A stretch of DNA of 64,000 nt from Arthrobacter alpinus (GCF_900105965.1 NZ_FNTV01000001.1:1426001-1490000), one strand, 5' to 3'; numbered from the stretch's first letter, positions 17,141-26,213 are shown. Numbers and translations are program-made. Notes: generated by a model not told the origin, from the sequence alone.

Positions 17141-18156
17141 GCCACCCCGCACCGTTGCCGAACGTGGCACTGGCCATGCCGGCAGCCACAGCCAACAGGC
17201 TGTTCACTGCCCGGCTGCTCGATGCCCTGGCCGACGGGGTCAACCTGCTCAGCCGCGAGCCGCTGGAAGACTTCTCCTCCGCGGCGGCCCTGGCAGTTCT
17301 CGCCAATACTGACATTCTCATCACTGGGTGGGGATGCCAACAGATCGATGCGGATGTACTCGACGCCGCACCTCGCCTGCGATACATTCTCCACGCAGCC
17401 GGAACCGTCAAGAATCATGTCACCGAGGCTTGTTGGGACCGCGGCATCCAGGTCAGCACGGCCGCTGACGCCAACGCCCTGCCTGTTGCCGAGTACACCC
17501 TGGCCATGATCTTGCTGGCCAACAAGAACATTCTGCAACTTGGCCAACTAGTGCATTCGCGTCATTCGCCTGTCAGCCCGGAGGCAGAGTTCCCGTCGAT
17601 GGGCAATTACCGCAAACGAGTGGGAATCATTGGAGCCTCCAAAATTGGCCGGCACGTGATTCGACTATTGCGGCCCTTTGATGTGGACGTGGTGGTTGCC
17701 GATCCCTTCCTTGACGATGCCGAGGCAACCGTTTTGGGGACCGCTCTGGTAACGCTGGAGGAACTGGCCAGCACATCCGACGTCGTCAGTCTGCATGCAC
17801 CATCCTTGCCATCCACGCTGAACCTCATTAGCAAAGAAATCATTGCCAGCTTCGGCCCGGGCACCACGTTCATCAACACCGCCCGCGGCGAGCTCGTGGA
17901 TCAGGATGCCCTTCTGGACCGGCTCCAACAGGGTGATTTGTACGCGGTGCTCGACGTGACAACGCCTTGGGAACTTCCACCAGACTCCGGGTTCTACACA
18001 AACCCCAATGTGCTGTTGACACCACATATTGCCGGTTCCCTGGGCACCGAGTTGGAGCGGCTGGCGGCCACCGTGGTGGCGGAAGCACATCGTGTCGCGA
18101 AGGGCGAGCCGCTGCGCCATGCCCTCCCTGCTGAACAACTCTCGATAACCGCCTAG
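17137..18156 (+). CDS. D-isomer-specific 2-hydroxyacid dehydrogenase family protein
   Basis: A 339-aa NAD(P)-dependent oxidoreductase. The Rossmann motif is VGIIGASKIGRHVIRLLRPFDVDV (G-x-S-x-I-G at about residues 166-171), the nucleotide-discriminating Asp is in VVADPF, the signature is INTARGELVDQDALLDRL (with the catalytic Arg), Glu is in DVTTPWELPPDS, and His is in LTPHIAGS. The start is taken as ATG 17137, overlapping the permease stop. It would reduce or oxidise a 2-keto/2-hydroxy acid, possibly derived from the transported sugar or uronic acid. The operon ends here with a strong hairpin. Confidence 0.85.
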   Translation: MSHPAPLPNVALAMPAATANRLFTARLLDALADGVNLLSREPLEDFSSAAALAVLANTDILITGWGCQQIDADVLDAAPRLRYILHAAGTVKNHVTEACWDRGIQVSTAADANALPVAEYTLAMILLANKNILQLGQLVHSRHSPVSPEAEFPSMGNYRKRVGIIGASKIGRHVIRLLRPFDVDVVVADPFLDDAEATVLGTALVTLEELASTSDVVSLHAPSLPSTLNLISKEIIASFGPGTTFINTARGELVDQDALLDRLQQGDLYAVLDVTTPWELPPDSGFYTNPNVLLTPHIAGSLGTELERLAATVVAEAHRVAKGEPLRHALPAEQLSITA

Positions 18157-18198
18157 CGGCTACTCGGAGCCGCTTCATCCCCGGCATGGGAAACAAAG

Positions 18199-18245
18199 AA
18201 GCGTGGCGTTCGGCGTCGTGAAAAACAACGTCGAACGCCACGCTT
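18199..18245. terminator. Bidirectional hairpin terminator
   Basis: AAGCGTGGCGTTCG (18199-18212) pairs perfectly with CGAACGCCACGCTT (18232-18245), 14 bp with a 19-base loop. It lies between the convergent dehydrogenase and MFS genes. Confidence 0.8.
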
Positions 18246-18265
18246 GGCAGGCTGGCGGGGAACCT

Positions 18266-19741
18266 TTAGTGAACCGGCATGGAATCCTTCGCCGGTGCCG
18301 GCGAGTCATGGCCAGTTTCGGCGGGGGCTTTGCCCATGAATGCGGCAATCACCACGATGCCCAGGGATACGCAGGCGGCAACCATGAAGCCGTTGCTGAA
18401 TCCGCTGGCTTGGGCCGCGATCTCGTCCTTGCCGGCCGCAGCAGCGGCAACTGTCCCGGCGGACATGACGCCTACCAACAAGGCAGTGCCGGCGGCGCCA
18501 CCAAGCTGTTGAAGCGTGGAGAGCACTGCAGAACCGTGCGAGTGCAGCGAATGCGGCAACGGGTTCAGTCCCGCCGTAAAGGCCGGGGTAAAGATAAACG
18601 CCAACGCGATCGACATCAGCAGGTGCAGGCCAATGATCATGGGCAGCGCCGTGTTCTGATCAAGCTGGGTGTAACTGAAGAGGATCACCGAGAGCAAAAT
18701 ACCGCCCGGGATCAACAGCGGGCGCGGGCCCACCTTGTCGAACAATTTGCCTACCCAGGGGGCCAGCAAACCCATCATCAGACCACCCGGAAGCATCAGC
18801 AGTCCGGTGGTCAAGACGTCAAGCCCACGCACGTTCTGCAGGTACATGGGTAGCAAAATGATCACACCGAACAGCGCCACCATGGCCATCACCATCAGTG
18901 CCAGCGCCAACGTGAATTGCCGGTGCAGGAACGGACGCATGTCCAGCAGTGCCGCATCCGTCCGTTGCAGTCGCAGCTGCAGGAGGACAAAGCTGATCAG
19001 GAACACAAGGGAAACTCCAAGCGCCACAGTGGCGATCAGGTGAGTCTGTGCATCGGGGGATCCGATCCCACTGAGCCCGTACACCAAGCCGCCAAAGGCC
19101 GGAATGGACAGCAGAACGGAGGGGATGGACAGCTTGGAAGAGGATCGCTTGGTATCGCGAGGCAGGAGGCGCGAGCCAAGGACCAACGCGACCACGGCGA
19201 TGGGCAGGACAAAGAGGAACATGAATCGCCATGACAACGAATGCAAGATAAGTCCGGAAAGCGTGGGGCCAATGGCCGGAGCCACGGCAATCACGATCGA
19301 GACGTTGCCCATGACGGCGCCGCGACGGTTGGAGGGTACCAAGTCCAAAATTGTGGTCATCAGCAGCGGCATCATGATCGCCGTACCGGAAGCCTGCACC
19401 ACGCGGGCCAACAGCAGCACCTCAAACCCGGGCGCCACACCCGCTAGCAAGGTGCCAACGGAGAACAAGCCCATGGCCAGAATGAACACCGTTCGGATGG
19501 GCATGCGGGTCAGAAGGTAGCCCGTTGCCGGGATCACCACGGACATGGTGAGCATGAAGGCCGTTGCCAGCCACTGAATCGCCGAGGGTGAGACCTGGAA
19601 TTCGTGCATGAGGCGAGGCAGGGCCACGTTCATGATGGTTTCGTTCAAAATGACGACAAACGCGGAAACCAGTAGCACCGTAATGGTGGTGCGGTCCCGC
19701 GCCGAGAGCCTGTCAGGGGCATCAAGGTGAGAAATAGACAT
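18266..19741 (-). CDS. MFS transporter, DHA2 (EmrB/QacA) drug:H+ antiporter family
   Basis: 491 aa with about 14 hydrophobic segments, as in DHA2 exporters. Family motifs: LNETIMNVALPRLMHEF (motif D1-like, first helix), WLATAFMLTMSVVIPATGYLLTRM (motif A region), and LARVVQASGTAIMMPLL (motif B, Arg in R-x-x-Q-A/G). The start ATG 19741 has AGGAC nine bases upstream. Probably exports toxic compounds. No TetR or MarR regulator is adjacent. The C-terminal tail after about residue 470 is short and polar. Confidence 0.88.
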   Translation of the reverse strand: MSISHLDAPDRLSARDRTTITVLLVSAFVVILNETIMNVALPRLMHEFQVSPSAIQWLATAFMLTMSVVIPATGYLLTRMPIRTVFILAMGLFSVGTLLAGVAPGFEVLLLARVVQASGTAIMMPLLMTTILDLVPSNRRGAVMGNVSIVIAVAPAIGPTLSGLILHSLSWRFMFLFVLPIAVVALVLGSRLLPRDTKRSSSKLSIPSVLLSIPAFGGLVYGLSGIGSPDAQTHLIATVALGVSLVFLISFVLLQLRLQRTDAALLDMRPFLHRQFTLALALMVMAMVALFGVIILLPMYLQNVRGLDVLTTGLLMLPGGLMMGLLAPWVGKLFDKVGPRPLLIPGGILLSVILFSYTQLDQNTALPMIIGLHLLMSIALAFIFTPAFTAGLNPLPHSLHSHGSAVLSTLQQLGGAAGTALLVGVMSAGTVAAAAAGKDEIAAQASGFSNGFMVAACVSLGIVVIAAFMGKAPAETGHDSPAPAKDSMPVH

Positions 19742-20039
19742 AAGGGGTCCTGAATCCAAGAGAAAAAACATGTGGGTTGCCGGGACTGTTTACGCAAGGG
19801 CCGGCGCCCGTGAAAGCAGAAGTCACATGTGAAAGCGTCGAACATGGCGTATCTATTCCCAGTTTTCCCTCAGGATTGGAAGAATATTCGACGTCGGCGC
19901 CCGGCATCCAGGGGTGAATCCGGCGGGCATTCTCCGGGTTGCCCGGGGTTGAAACCGGGGGTTTCCCCTATAGTGCCGCACAAGGTTTTGAAAGTAGCGT
20001 TGGCACTATGAGAATCAACGCATTTCCAGGTGAGCTCCG
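19742..20039. other. Divergent intergenic region
   Basis: About 300 bases between the divergent MFS and DedA genes. It should contain both promoters. I see no repeat or strong -35/-10 pair; an AGGTGAG ribosome site at 20028-20034 precedes the TTG start of the DedA gene. Confidence 0.5.
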
Positions 20040-20735
20040 TTGACCGCGTTGCTGCTTGAGGCAGCCGGCCAGCCGTGGATTTATGCCGCCGTGGTGCTGG
20101 GGTGTTTGATCGACGGCTTCTTCCCTCCCATCCCGAGCGAGGCGCTTGTTGTGGGGATGGCGTCGCTGGCTGCCGCCCACGGCGGGCATGGCTTGTGGCT
20201 CTTATTGCTGGCCGCCCTCCTTGGTGCGTTCCTCGGCGACAATGCCGCCTACATTCTTGGCCGGCGCTTGGGTACGAGCCGATTCAAGTGGATGCGACGT
20301 CCGCTGATGCAGCGTTCCTTCGCCAAAGCTGGCCAAGGATTGGAGAGCAGGGCCGTATCCATGATTTTGGTGGCAAGGTTTCTTCCCGGAGCGAGGGTTG
20401 CCGTGAACCTCACGGCCGGCGCAACAGGCTTTCAGAGAAGGAAATTTATTGCCATCTCAGCCTTTTCAGCATTTCTCTGGGCAAGTTATTCGGTGCTGAT
20501 TGGGGCGTTGGCGGGTGTCTGGCTACGCGAACATCCAATCCTTGGATTTGTTGCGGCCATCATTCTTGCCGCCAGCCTTGGGCTGGCTCTTGACCTGGTC
20601 ATCACCAAGTTCCGGGCTCGTTCACGCAACGGCAGTACAAAGCGGGGCGTAGGACCGCTTGACCCGGCCACGGCGATTGACGAAGGTGCCCAGCACCCGT
20701 CAACACGCGAGTCGGTGGTGGCCGCTGGTTCGTAG
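20040..20735 (+). CDS. DedA family membrane protein
   Basis: 231-aa integral membrane protein of the DedA/SNARE-associated family, proposed flippases for phospholipid or undecaprenyl phosphate. Characteristic stretches: GCLIDGFFPPIPSEALVVGMASLAA (E near the re-entrant loop), GDNAAYILGRRLG, and VARFLPGARVAVNLTAGATGF (family R-F-x-P-G-x-R motif). Starts at TTG 20040 with AGGTGAG five to eleven bases upstream. The C-terminal 35 residues are polar and probably cytoplasmic. Single gene, divergent from the MFS exporter. Confidence 0.87.
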   Translation: MTALLLEAAGQPWIYAAVVLGCLIDGFFPPIPSEALVVGMASLAAAHGGHGLWLLLLAALLGAFLGDNAAYILGRRLGTSRFKWMRRPLMQRSFAKAGQGLESRAVSMILVARFLPGARVAVNLTAGATGFQRRKFIAISAFSAFLWASYSVLIGALAGVWLREHPILGFVAAIILAASLGLALDLVITKFRARSRNGSTKRGVGPLDPATAIDEGAQHPSTRESVVAAGS

Positions 20736-20742
20736 CAGTCCC

Positions 20743-20770
20743 CAGTCAGGAGTCCGCAGTCAGGAGTCCG
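20743..20770. repeat. 14-bp tandem duplication
   Basis: CAGTCAGGAGTCCG occurs twice head to tail just after the DedA gene. Likely replication slippage; no function inferred. Confidence 0.85.
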
Positions 20771-20817
20771 CAGCCACGGGGATCGTGGAATATTACGGTA
20801 TTCCGGCAAGCCTTATG

Positions 20818-20846
20818 TTGATATTTAGGGGCACCTAAACTATTCT
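20818..20846 (+). promoter_or_regulatory. Promoter with DtxR/MntR-like operator in the spacer
   Basis: -35 TTGATA (20818-20823), 17-base spacer, -10 TATTCT (20841-20846). The spacer is almost entirely the palindrome TTTAGG-GGCA-CCTAAA (20824-20839), close to DtxR/IdeR/MntR-type metal repressor sites (TTAGG...CCTAA). The predicted start point 20853 is the A of the ATG. A bound repressor would block RNA polymerase, as expected for a metal-repressed uptake operon. Confidence 0.8.
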
Positions 20847-20852
20847 CGTGTC

Positions 20853-21815
20853 ATGCCAAACTTCCATGCGCCGCCAATGAAGCCGCTCCGCCGAAGCATC
20901 TCCGCCTGCCTAGCCACCTGCGCGTTCATCGCGCTCACCTTGACCTCTTGCGACTCCGCCGCCAATTCTGCTGGCACCGAGGGAACGGACAACCGGCCGG
21001 TGGTTCTAACCACGTTCACTGTTTTGGCCGATATCGCCCAGAACGTGGCGGGAGACAAGCTTCGCGTTGAATCCATCACCAAGGTGGGCGCCGAAATTCA
21101 CGGCTACGAGCCAACTCCCGGAGACATACGCAAGGCGGGCAAGGCGGATCTTATTCTCGACAACGGCATGCATCTTGAGGCCTGGTTCGATAAATTCGTT
21201 CAGGACCTAAAGGCTCCACATGCCGTCATGACCGAGGGCGTTGAGGCAATAAATATCGCCGAGGACGCTTACAAGGACATGCCCAATCCGCACGCCTGGA
21301 TGTCGCCCGCCAACGTACAAATCTATGTTGACAATATGGTGGCCGCATTCTCGGAGTTGGATCCGGCCAACGCAGCCATCTATGAAAGCAACGGGGCCAC
21401 GTACAACGCCTCCCTGCAAGGAGTGCAGGACGAGCTCGTGAGCAGGCTCTCGGTGTTGCCGAAGAATCAACGGGCACTTGTCAGTTGCGAGGGCGCCTTT
21501 TCCTATCTGGCCCGCGATGCTGGATTGACGGAGAAATACATCTGGGCCGTCAATGCCGAACAGCAAGCCACCCCGCAGCAAATTGCCAGCGCCATTGAGT
21601 TTGTCCGGAGCAATCAAGTCCCGGCGGTCTTCTGCGAGTCGACCGTTTCAGCGGCTCCGATGGAACAGGTGGTCGAGGCCACGGGTGCCGCGTTTGGCGG
21701 AACCCTGTACGTTGATTCGCTCTCTGAGAAGGATGGTCCCGTACCCACGTATCTGGACCTGATTCGCCATGACGCCACGATAATTGCCGACGCATTGACG
21801 GCGGGTGCGCCGTGA
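20853..21815 (+). CDS. Metal (Mn/Zn/Fe) ABC transporter substrate-binding lipoprotein
   Basis: 320-aa cluster A-I (ZnuA/MntC/PsaA) solute-binding protein. The signal ends in a lipobox (ALTLTSCDS, Cys at about residue 31). Metal-ligand positions are seen in EIHGYEPTPGDIRKAGKADLILDNG (His) and MPNPHAWMSPAN (His), with an acidic site in CESTVSAAPMEQV. A long His-rich loop, common in zinc-specific ZnuA, is absent; together with the MntR/DtxR-like operator this favours manganese or iron. The ATG coincides with the predicted start point, so the mRNA is probably leaderless; an internal ATG at 20877 is the alternative. First gene of a three-gene operon. Confidence 0.9.
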   Translation: MPNFHAPPMKPLRRSISACLATCAFIALTLTSCDSAANSAGTEGTDNRPVVLTTFTVLADIAQNVAGDKLRVESITKVGAEIHGYEPTPGDIRKAGKADLILDNGMHLEAWFDKFVQDLKAPHAVMTEGVEAINIAEDAYKDMPNPHAWMSPANVQIYVDNMVAAFSELDPANAAIYESNGATYNASLQGVQDELVSRLSVLPKNQRALVSCEGAFSYLARDAGLTEKYIWAVNAEQQATPQQIASAIEFVRSNQVPAVFCESTVSAAPMEQVVEATGAAFGGTLYVDSLSEKDGPVPTYLDLIRHDATIIADALTAGAP

Positions 21816-22555
21816 ACGCGGCCATCGATGTCGACGCAGTAACAGTGCACTATGGCCAAGTTCTGGCCCTGGACGCAGCTTCGCTGAAGGTCGAAAAAGG
21901 GCTGATCTGCGGTCTGGTGGGCATGAATGGTTCGGGCAAGTCCACGTTGTTCAAGGCCATCATGGGACTTGTGAAGCCCGACGCCGGAAAGGTCACGATC
22001 GCCGGTGACTCGCCCGTGAGTGCGCGGCAGTTGGGGGCCATCAGCTACGTTCCCCAAAGCGAGGACGTTGATTGGCAGTTTCCGCTCTCGGTTCAGGACG
22101 TGGTCATGATGGGACGTTACGGCCATATGGGCATGGCCAGGCGGCCCCGAAAAGCTGACAAGCTTGCCGTGGCTGATGCACTCGAGCGCGTGGAGCTTTC
22201 AGAATTTGCACAGCGGCAAATCGGTCAGTTGTCCGGGGGTCAAAAGAAGCGCGCATTCGTGGCGCGGGGGATCGCACAGGGTGCCACCACGCTCCTCTTG
22301 GATGAACCGTTTGCTGGCGTGGACAAGCGCTCCGAGGCCACGATCTGCGCACTGTTGAAGCAGCTGGCGCATGAGGGCGCAACCATTTTGGTTTCCACTC
22401 ATGATCTTCACGCGCTCCCGGACCTGGCTGACGAGGCTGTCCTGCTCATGCGTCGGGTATTGATGCATGGCACGCCGCAGGAAGTCCTGCAACCAGAAAA
22501 TTTGGCACGGGCTTTTGGCTTGGACGTCATCAACCGAGGCGAGGACGCCCTGTGA
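21812..22555 (+). CDS. Metal ABC transporter ATP-binding protein
   Basis: 247 aa. Walker A GMNGSGKST (about residues 37-45), signature LSGGQKKRAFVARGIAQ, Walker B LLLDEPFAG, and the switch His in STHDLH. Family-specific YVPQSEDVDWQFPLSVQDVVMMGRYG follows the pattern of Mn/Zn ATPases such as MntB/SitB. Starts at GTG 21812, overlapping the lipoprotein gene's stop by four bases, and overlaps the permease gene by four bases. Confidence 0.9.
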   Translation: MNAAIDVDAVTVHYGQVLALDAASLKVEKGLICGLVGMNGSGKSTLFKAIMGLVKPDAGKVTIAGDSPVSARQLGAISYVPQSEDVDWQFPLSVQDVVMMGRYGHMGMARRPRKADKLAVADALERVELSEFAQRQIGQLSGGQKKRAFVARGIAQGATTLLLDEPFAGVDKRSEATICALLKQLAHEGATILVSTHDLHALPDLADEAVLLMRRVLMHGTPQEVLQPENLARAFGLDVINRGEDAL

Positions 22556-23421
22556 GTATTTTTGAGTTTCTCCTTGAGCCCTTCGATTACGTCTTCATGC
22601 AACGCGCCTTGGCCGTAACGGTTGTGGCCTCCGTGGTGTGCGCCGTACTTTCTTGTTGGCTCGTGCTGATCGGCTGGTCTCTCATGGGCGACGCCGTCTC
22701 TCACGCGGTGCTGCCTGGCGTTGCCTTGGCATACATCGTTGGTGCCCCCTTCGCCGTAGGAGCGGTTTTGTTCGGGTTCCTTGCGGTGGCCTTGATCGGC
22801 GCCGTGCGTGGCACCAGCAGGGTCAAGGAGGACGCCGCCATCGGAATCGTGTTCACTACGCTCTTTGCTTTGGGGCTTGTGCTCATCTCCGTCACGCCCA
22901 GTCAGACGGATCTTTCGCACATCATTTTCGGCAACTTGTTGGGCCTTGGCCAGGGCGACTTGATTCAGGTCGTGGCGCTCGGGGCCATCACATTCGCCAT
23001 CCTCATCTTCAAACGGCGGGACTTCACCCTTTACGCCTTCGACCCAACACATGCCCACGCCATTGGCCTGAACCCACGGATGCTAGGCGCCTTCTTGTTG
23101 GGATTGCTGGCCCTGACATCCGTGGTTGCTCTCCAGGCGGTGGGGGTTGTGCTTGTGGTGGCCATGCTCATCATTCCCGGAGCCACCGCATACCTTCTGA
23201 CCGATCGCTTTAGCCGGATGCTGGTCTTGGCGCCAGCTATTTCTGTCGGCTGCGCCATTGTGGGCCTGTATGCCAGCTACTATCTGGATGCAGCCTCCGG
23301 CGGCATGGTGGTCCTAACCCAGGGTGCGGCGTTTACACTGGTCTACCTGTTTAGCCCTCGTCATGGCCTTGTCGTTGCCCGCCTCAATGCCGCACGACGC
23401 CGGAAGCTGGCTGCTGCTTGA
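22552..23421 (+). CDS. Metal ABC transporter permease
   Basis: 289-aa ABC-3 family membrane protein with eight or nine hydrophobic segments. Family features include LIGWSLMGDAVSHAVLPGVALAY (D-A-x-S-H-A-V-L-P-G) and HIIFGNLLGLG. Starts at GTG 22552 within the ATPase gene end. Completes a MntABC/SitABC-like importer. Confidence 0.9.
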   Translation: MSIFEFLLEPFDYVFMQRALAVTVVASVVCAVLSCWLVLIGWSLMGDAVSHAVLPGVALAYIVGAPFAVGAVLFGFLAVALIGAVRGTSRVKEDAAIGIVFTTLFALGLVLISVTPSQTDLSHIIFGNLLGLGQGDLIQVVALGAITFAILIFKRRDFTLYAFDPTHAHAIGLNPRMLGAFLLGLLALTSVVALQAVGVVLVVAMLIIPGATAYLLTDRFSRMLVLAPAISVGCAIVGLYASYYLDAASGGMVVLTQGAAFTLVYLFSPRHGLVVARLNAARRRKLAAA

Positions 23422-23430
23422 TCCCTGCGG

Positions 23431-23850
23431 CTATCTCAGAGCCAGCCTGGACTGGGTTTGCGCTGCGCCGCCTTCAGTTTTGAGGCGTCGCAGCAATTGA
23501 TCCAGGGCCCTGGTGTTGGGCACAACGGCATGCAGGATGTAGTCGTATGGTCCGGTCACATGGACCGCGTCACGGACGGCCGGCGCCGCCATGGCCCACG
23601 CCAGGAAAACGCCAGAGTCTGCCTCGGGCTTCAGTCGAATGTCGATGAAGACTTCCAGGTTGGGGCCGGTCCCGGCGATACTGTCGGCGAGAATGGCTTG
23701 GTAGCCCAGGATGACGCCATCGTCCTCCAGGCGCCGGACACGGGCGGATGCGGCATTGGTACTCAGACCAATCCGCCGGCCCAGGTCACTGAAGGAAATT
23801 CGCGCTTCTCTGGCGAGAATATTGAGAATAGCGCTGTCAGTGGCATCCAT
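23431..23850 (-). CDS. Lrp/AsnC family transcriptional regulator
   Basis: 139 aa. N-terminal HTH (DATDSAILNILAREARISFSDLGRRIGLSTNAASARVRRLEDDGVI) followed by the ligand-binding RAM/AsnC domain (NLEVFIDIRLKP..., VTGPYDYILHAVV). A TAGAAT -10 box on the minus strand (23862-23857) ends seven bases before the ATG, so transcription is probably leaderless. Divergent from a LysE-type exporter; such Lrp regulators often sense amino acids and control the adjacent exporter. Confidence 0.88.
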   Translation of the reverse strand: MDATDSAILNILAREARISFSDLGRRIGLSTNAASARVRRLEDDGVILGYQAILADSIAGTGPNLEVFIDIRLKPEADSGVFLAWAMAAPAVRDAVHVTGPYDYILHAVVPNTRALDQLLRRLKTEGGAAQTQSRLALR

Positions 23851-23918
23851 GCTGCGATTCTATCCGTAGATCTGCACGATTCGCAGTACGTGCTCGCGGG
23901 CCGGTACAGCATGGATCC

Positions 23919-24545
23919 ATGGATATTCATATGGCGCTGGGCGTAGGACTCCTTGCCGGTTTCGGGCTGGCCGCACCCTTGGGCGCTATTGGAATTCTGT
24001 TGATCCGAGAAGGCATGGCTTGGGGCTTTAAGGACGCATCGCCGGCGGCGGCAGCTGTAGCCACGGTAGATACCATCTATTGCATTGTGGCCGTCGCCCT
24101 GGGGGTGGCAGCCGCGCCACTCGTGTCGTCATGGGGAGCTTGGCCGGGGCTGATGGGTGGCCTGATCCTTGTCTTGATCGGAGCCATCGGCGTCAGCAAG
24201 GCATTCGGCAGTGCTCAGGTTCCTGTGAATGAGCCGGAACCACAACGACGCGGCCGGGCGGGGCGGTTCATGCTCTTCACAGGGCTGACTGCCATCAACC
24301 CCACCACCCTGCTCTACTTCGTGGCGCTGTTGACGGCCGTAGCCCGGCCCTTGGGATCCTTCTCAAGCTCCGTGGCCTTCGTGACTGGTGTTGGCGCCGC
24401 GTCACTAGTGTGGCAACTGGGACTGGTATTTGTTGGCCGGATGTTTCGTGCAAGGGCTGCCGCCAAGGCCCGGCGGCGCCTCAACACGATCGGCTTCTCC
24501 CTGGTGGTTGTGCTCGGCCTGGCGGCAATCCTCCAAAGGCTTTGA
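23919..24545 (+). CDS. LysE family amino-acid exporter
   Basis: 208-aa membrane protein with six hydrophobic segments and the LysE/RhtB N-terminal pattern (LAGFGLAAPLGAIGILLIREGMAWGFKDA, with the conserved P-x-G). NPTTLLYFVALL in the second half matches the family's NPK/NP-x motif. It would export an amino acid or analogue by proton exchange. Divergent from the Lrp regulator with only 68 bases between. ATG 23919 is used; ATG 23931 is an alternative. Confidence 0.87.
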   Translation: MDIHMALGVGLLAGFGLAAPLGAIGILLIREGMAWGFKDASPAAAAVATVDTIYCIVAVALGVAAAPLVSSWGAWPGLMGGLILVLIGAIGVSKAFGSAQVPVNEPEPQRRGRAGRFMLFTGLTAINPTTLLYFVALLTAVARPLGSFSSSVAFVTGVGAASLVWQLGLVFVGRMFRARAAAKARRRLNTIGFSLVVVLGLAAILQRL

Positions 24546-24592
24546 TGCTGGGCCTCCGGGTCGAGTCAAGCAGGGCATGCAAGGATGGTTCC

Positions 24593-24991
24593 ATGAAAGC
24601 CACTACAGCCAGCGCCTGGGCCTTGGCCGCAATGCTAGGCGCCAGCGCCGTCAACCATCTGAGAAACCCCAAGTTCTACTACCCGGTTGTGCCGCCGTCG
24701 TTGTGCAGCGACCGCGGCGGCGCCTTGGGATTGATGACGCGCCACCAGTGGGTGATTGCCTCGACGGCGCCGGAAGCTCTTGCCGCATTGGGGCTGCTCC
24801 ACCCGAGCACGCGCAAGGCAGCAGCAACTGCCACTACCGTCATGTTCGCAGGATTCACCGCCGGGCACATTTCCGCGTTGAAGCGGGCCTGGGGACCCGA
24901 CGGAACTCCGCAGTCACGGCGGGTGCACGCAGTGCGACTGCCGTTGCAGATACCTCTTATTGCCTGGGCATGGAGTGCCCGCCGGTCGTAG
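24593..24991 (+). CDS. DoxX-like small membrane protein
   Basis: 132 aa, about four hydrophobic segments: ASAWALAAMLGASAVNHLRNPKFYYPVVPPSL (family H-F/L-x-x-P-x-x-Y motif), WVIASTAPEALAALGLL, TTVMFAGFTAGHISALKRAW, and LPLQIPLIAWAWSARR. This is the DoxX/DoxD-like family of unknown or thioredoxin/oxidoreductase-linked roles. ATG 24593 is chosen because an AAGGATGG lies just upstream. It directly follows the LysE gene on the same strand. Confidence 0.72.
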   Translation: MKATTASAWALAAMLGASAVNHLRNPKFYYPVVPPSLCSDRGGALGLMTRHQWVIASTAPEALAALGLLHPSTRKAAATATTVMFAGFTAGHISALKRAWGPDGTPQSRRVHAVRLPLQIPLIAWAWSARRS

Positions 24992-25046
24992 TTTCCCGCG
25001 AGATGACCCTTACGAACAACACGAGTGATCTTGGAGCAGACACGTT

Positions 25047-26213
25047 TTGAGCTGGACAACAACACGACCCATCCCCGCCGTATTTGTCAGGGGAGCGCTC
25101 GAGCTGGAAACCACCCACCGGGGGATGCTTCCGCACCGGCTGCCTGCTTGGGCTCGGGCCCAGGCCGGTGGGGACGCGCAGCTCTTGATGGTGGAATCTC
25201 AGCCCTCAGGGGTCAAGATCGCCTTCCGCACCGAGGCGACGGAGCTCGAACTGGATACGCTCCGAACCCGAATCATGTATCGCGGCGCACCACCTCGCCC
25301 CGATGGCATCATTGAGCTGCTGGTCAATGGCGACCTTGTGGACAGCGCCGTGACTCACGGTGGGGATGCCACAGTCATTGACATGGCCACCGGATCCATG
25401 AGCCAGGACCAGGGGCCCGTCTGCACCAGCCGCTTCGCTCAACTCCGTTCAGGCATGAAGAACATCGAGATCTGGCTACCACACAGTGAGGTCACCGAGC
25501 TCGTGGAGCTGCGCAGCAATGCCGAGGTGGAACCGCCGGCGCCGGTGAGCCGGCCCAGGTGGCTGCACCACGGCAGTTCCATCAGCCATGGGTCCAACGC
25601 CACACGGCCGACCGCGATCTGGCCGGCCATTGCGGCCAAGGCAGGCAATGTTGAGCTAACCAACTTGGGATTTGGCGGGAGTGCACTGTTGGATCCATTC
25701 ATGGCGCGGACCATGCGAGATACGCCGGCCCAGTTCATCAGCGTGAAGATGGGCATCAATCTGGTGAACCTGGACCTCATGCGAAGGCGGGCCCTTGGCC
25801 CAGCGGTTCACGGATTCCTTGACACGATCCGTGAAGGTCACCCGGAGACTCCGTTGCTGGTCATCTCGCCAATTTTCTGCGGCATCCACGAAGAGACCCC
25901 CGGCCCTGGCGCCTTCGATATGGATGCCCTCGCGGCAGGATCGATGCAATTCGTGGCAACCGGCGATCCAGCCGAGATTGCCGCTGGGAAGCTTACACTT
26001 CGAGTGATTCGTGACGAGCTGCAAAAGATTGTTGCCCAACGTGCCGCCGATGATGCCAACTTGTATTACCTCGACGGCTTGGACCTCTATGGTGAGGCGG
26101 ACTCCGGCGAACATCCCCTCCCTGATGCGTTGCATCCGGACACAGCAACGCACCAGCTCATAGGGGAACGGTTCGCCAGCATGGCCTTCGGCGCCGGAGG
26201 CCCGCTGAGCTAA
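25047..26213 (+). CDS. SGNH/GDSL-type hydrolase
   Basis: 388 aa. An N-terminal beta-rich domain (about residues 1-165) precedes an SGNH hydrolase domain. Blocks seen: HHGSSISHGSNA (nucleophile Ser and Gly, about 176-187), GFGGSALLDPF, VKMGINLVN (Asn block), and LPDALHPDTATHQLIGERF (D-x-x-H). It would be a lipase, esterase or carbohydrate O-deacetylase. No signal peptide, so cytoplasmic. Starts at TTG 25047 with GGAG upstream. It overlaps the convergent FMN reductase gene by four bases at the stop codons. Confidence 0.85.
   Translation: MSWTTTRPIPAVFVRGALELETTHRGMLPHRLPAWARAQAGGDAQLLMVESQPSGVKIAFRTEATELELDTLRTRIMYRGAPPRPDGIIELLVNGDLVDSAVTHGGDATVIDMATGSMSQDQGPVCTSRFAQLRSGMKNIEIWLPHSEVTELVELRSNAEVEPPAPVSRPRWLHHGSSISHGSNATRPTAIWPAIAAKAGNVELTNLGFGGSALLDPFMARTMRDTPAQFISVKMGINLVNLDLMRRRALGPAVHGFLDTIREGHPETPLLVISPIFCGIHEETPGPGAFDMDALAAGSMQFVATGDPAEIAAGKLTLRVIRDELQKIVAQRAADDANLYYLDGLDLYGEADSGEHPLPDALHPDTATHQLIGERFASMAFGAGGPLS

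Noticed and set aside
18203..18853. 216-codon plus-strand frame and similar long frames across 18.2-19.5 kb
   Set aside because: They are antisense to the MFS exporter, whose 14 hydrophobic segments and motifs are clear.
23911..23930. Palindromic ATGGATCCAT as an operator
   Set aside because: It is short, contains candidate start codons of the LysE gene and has no second copy.
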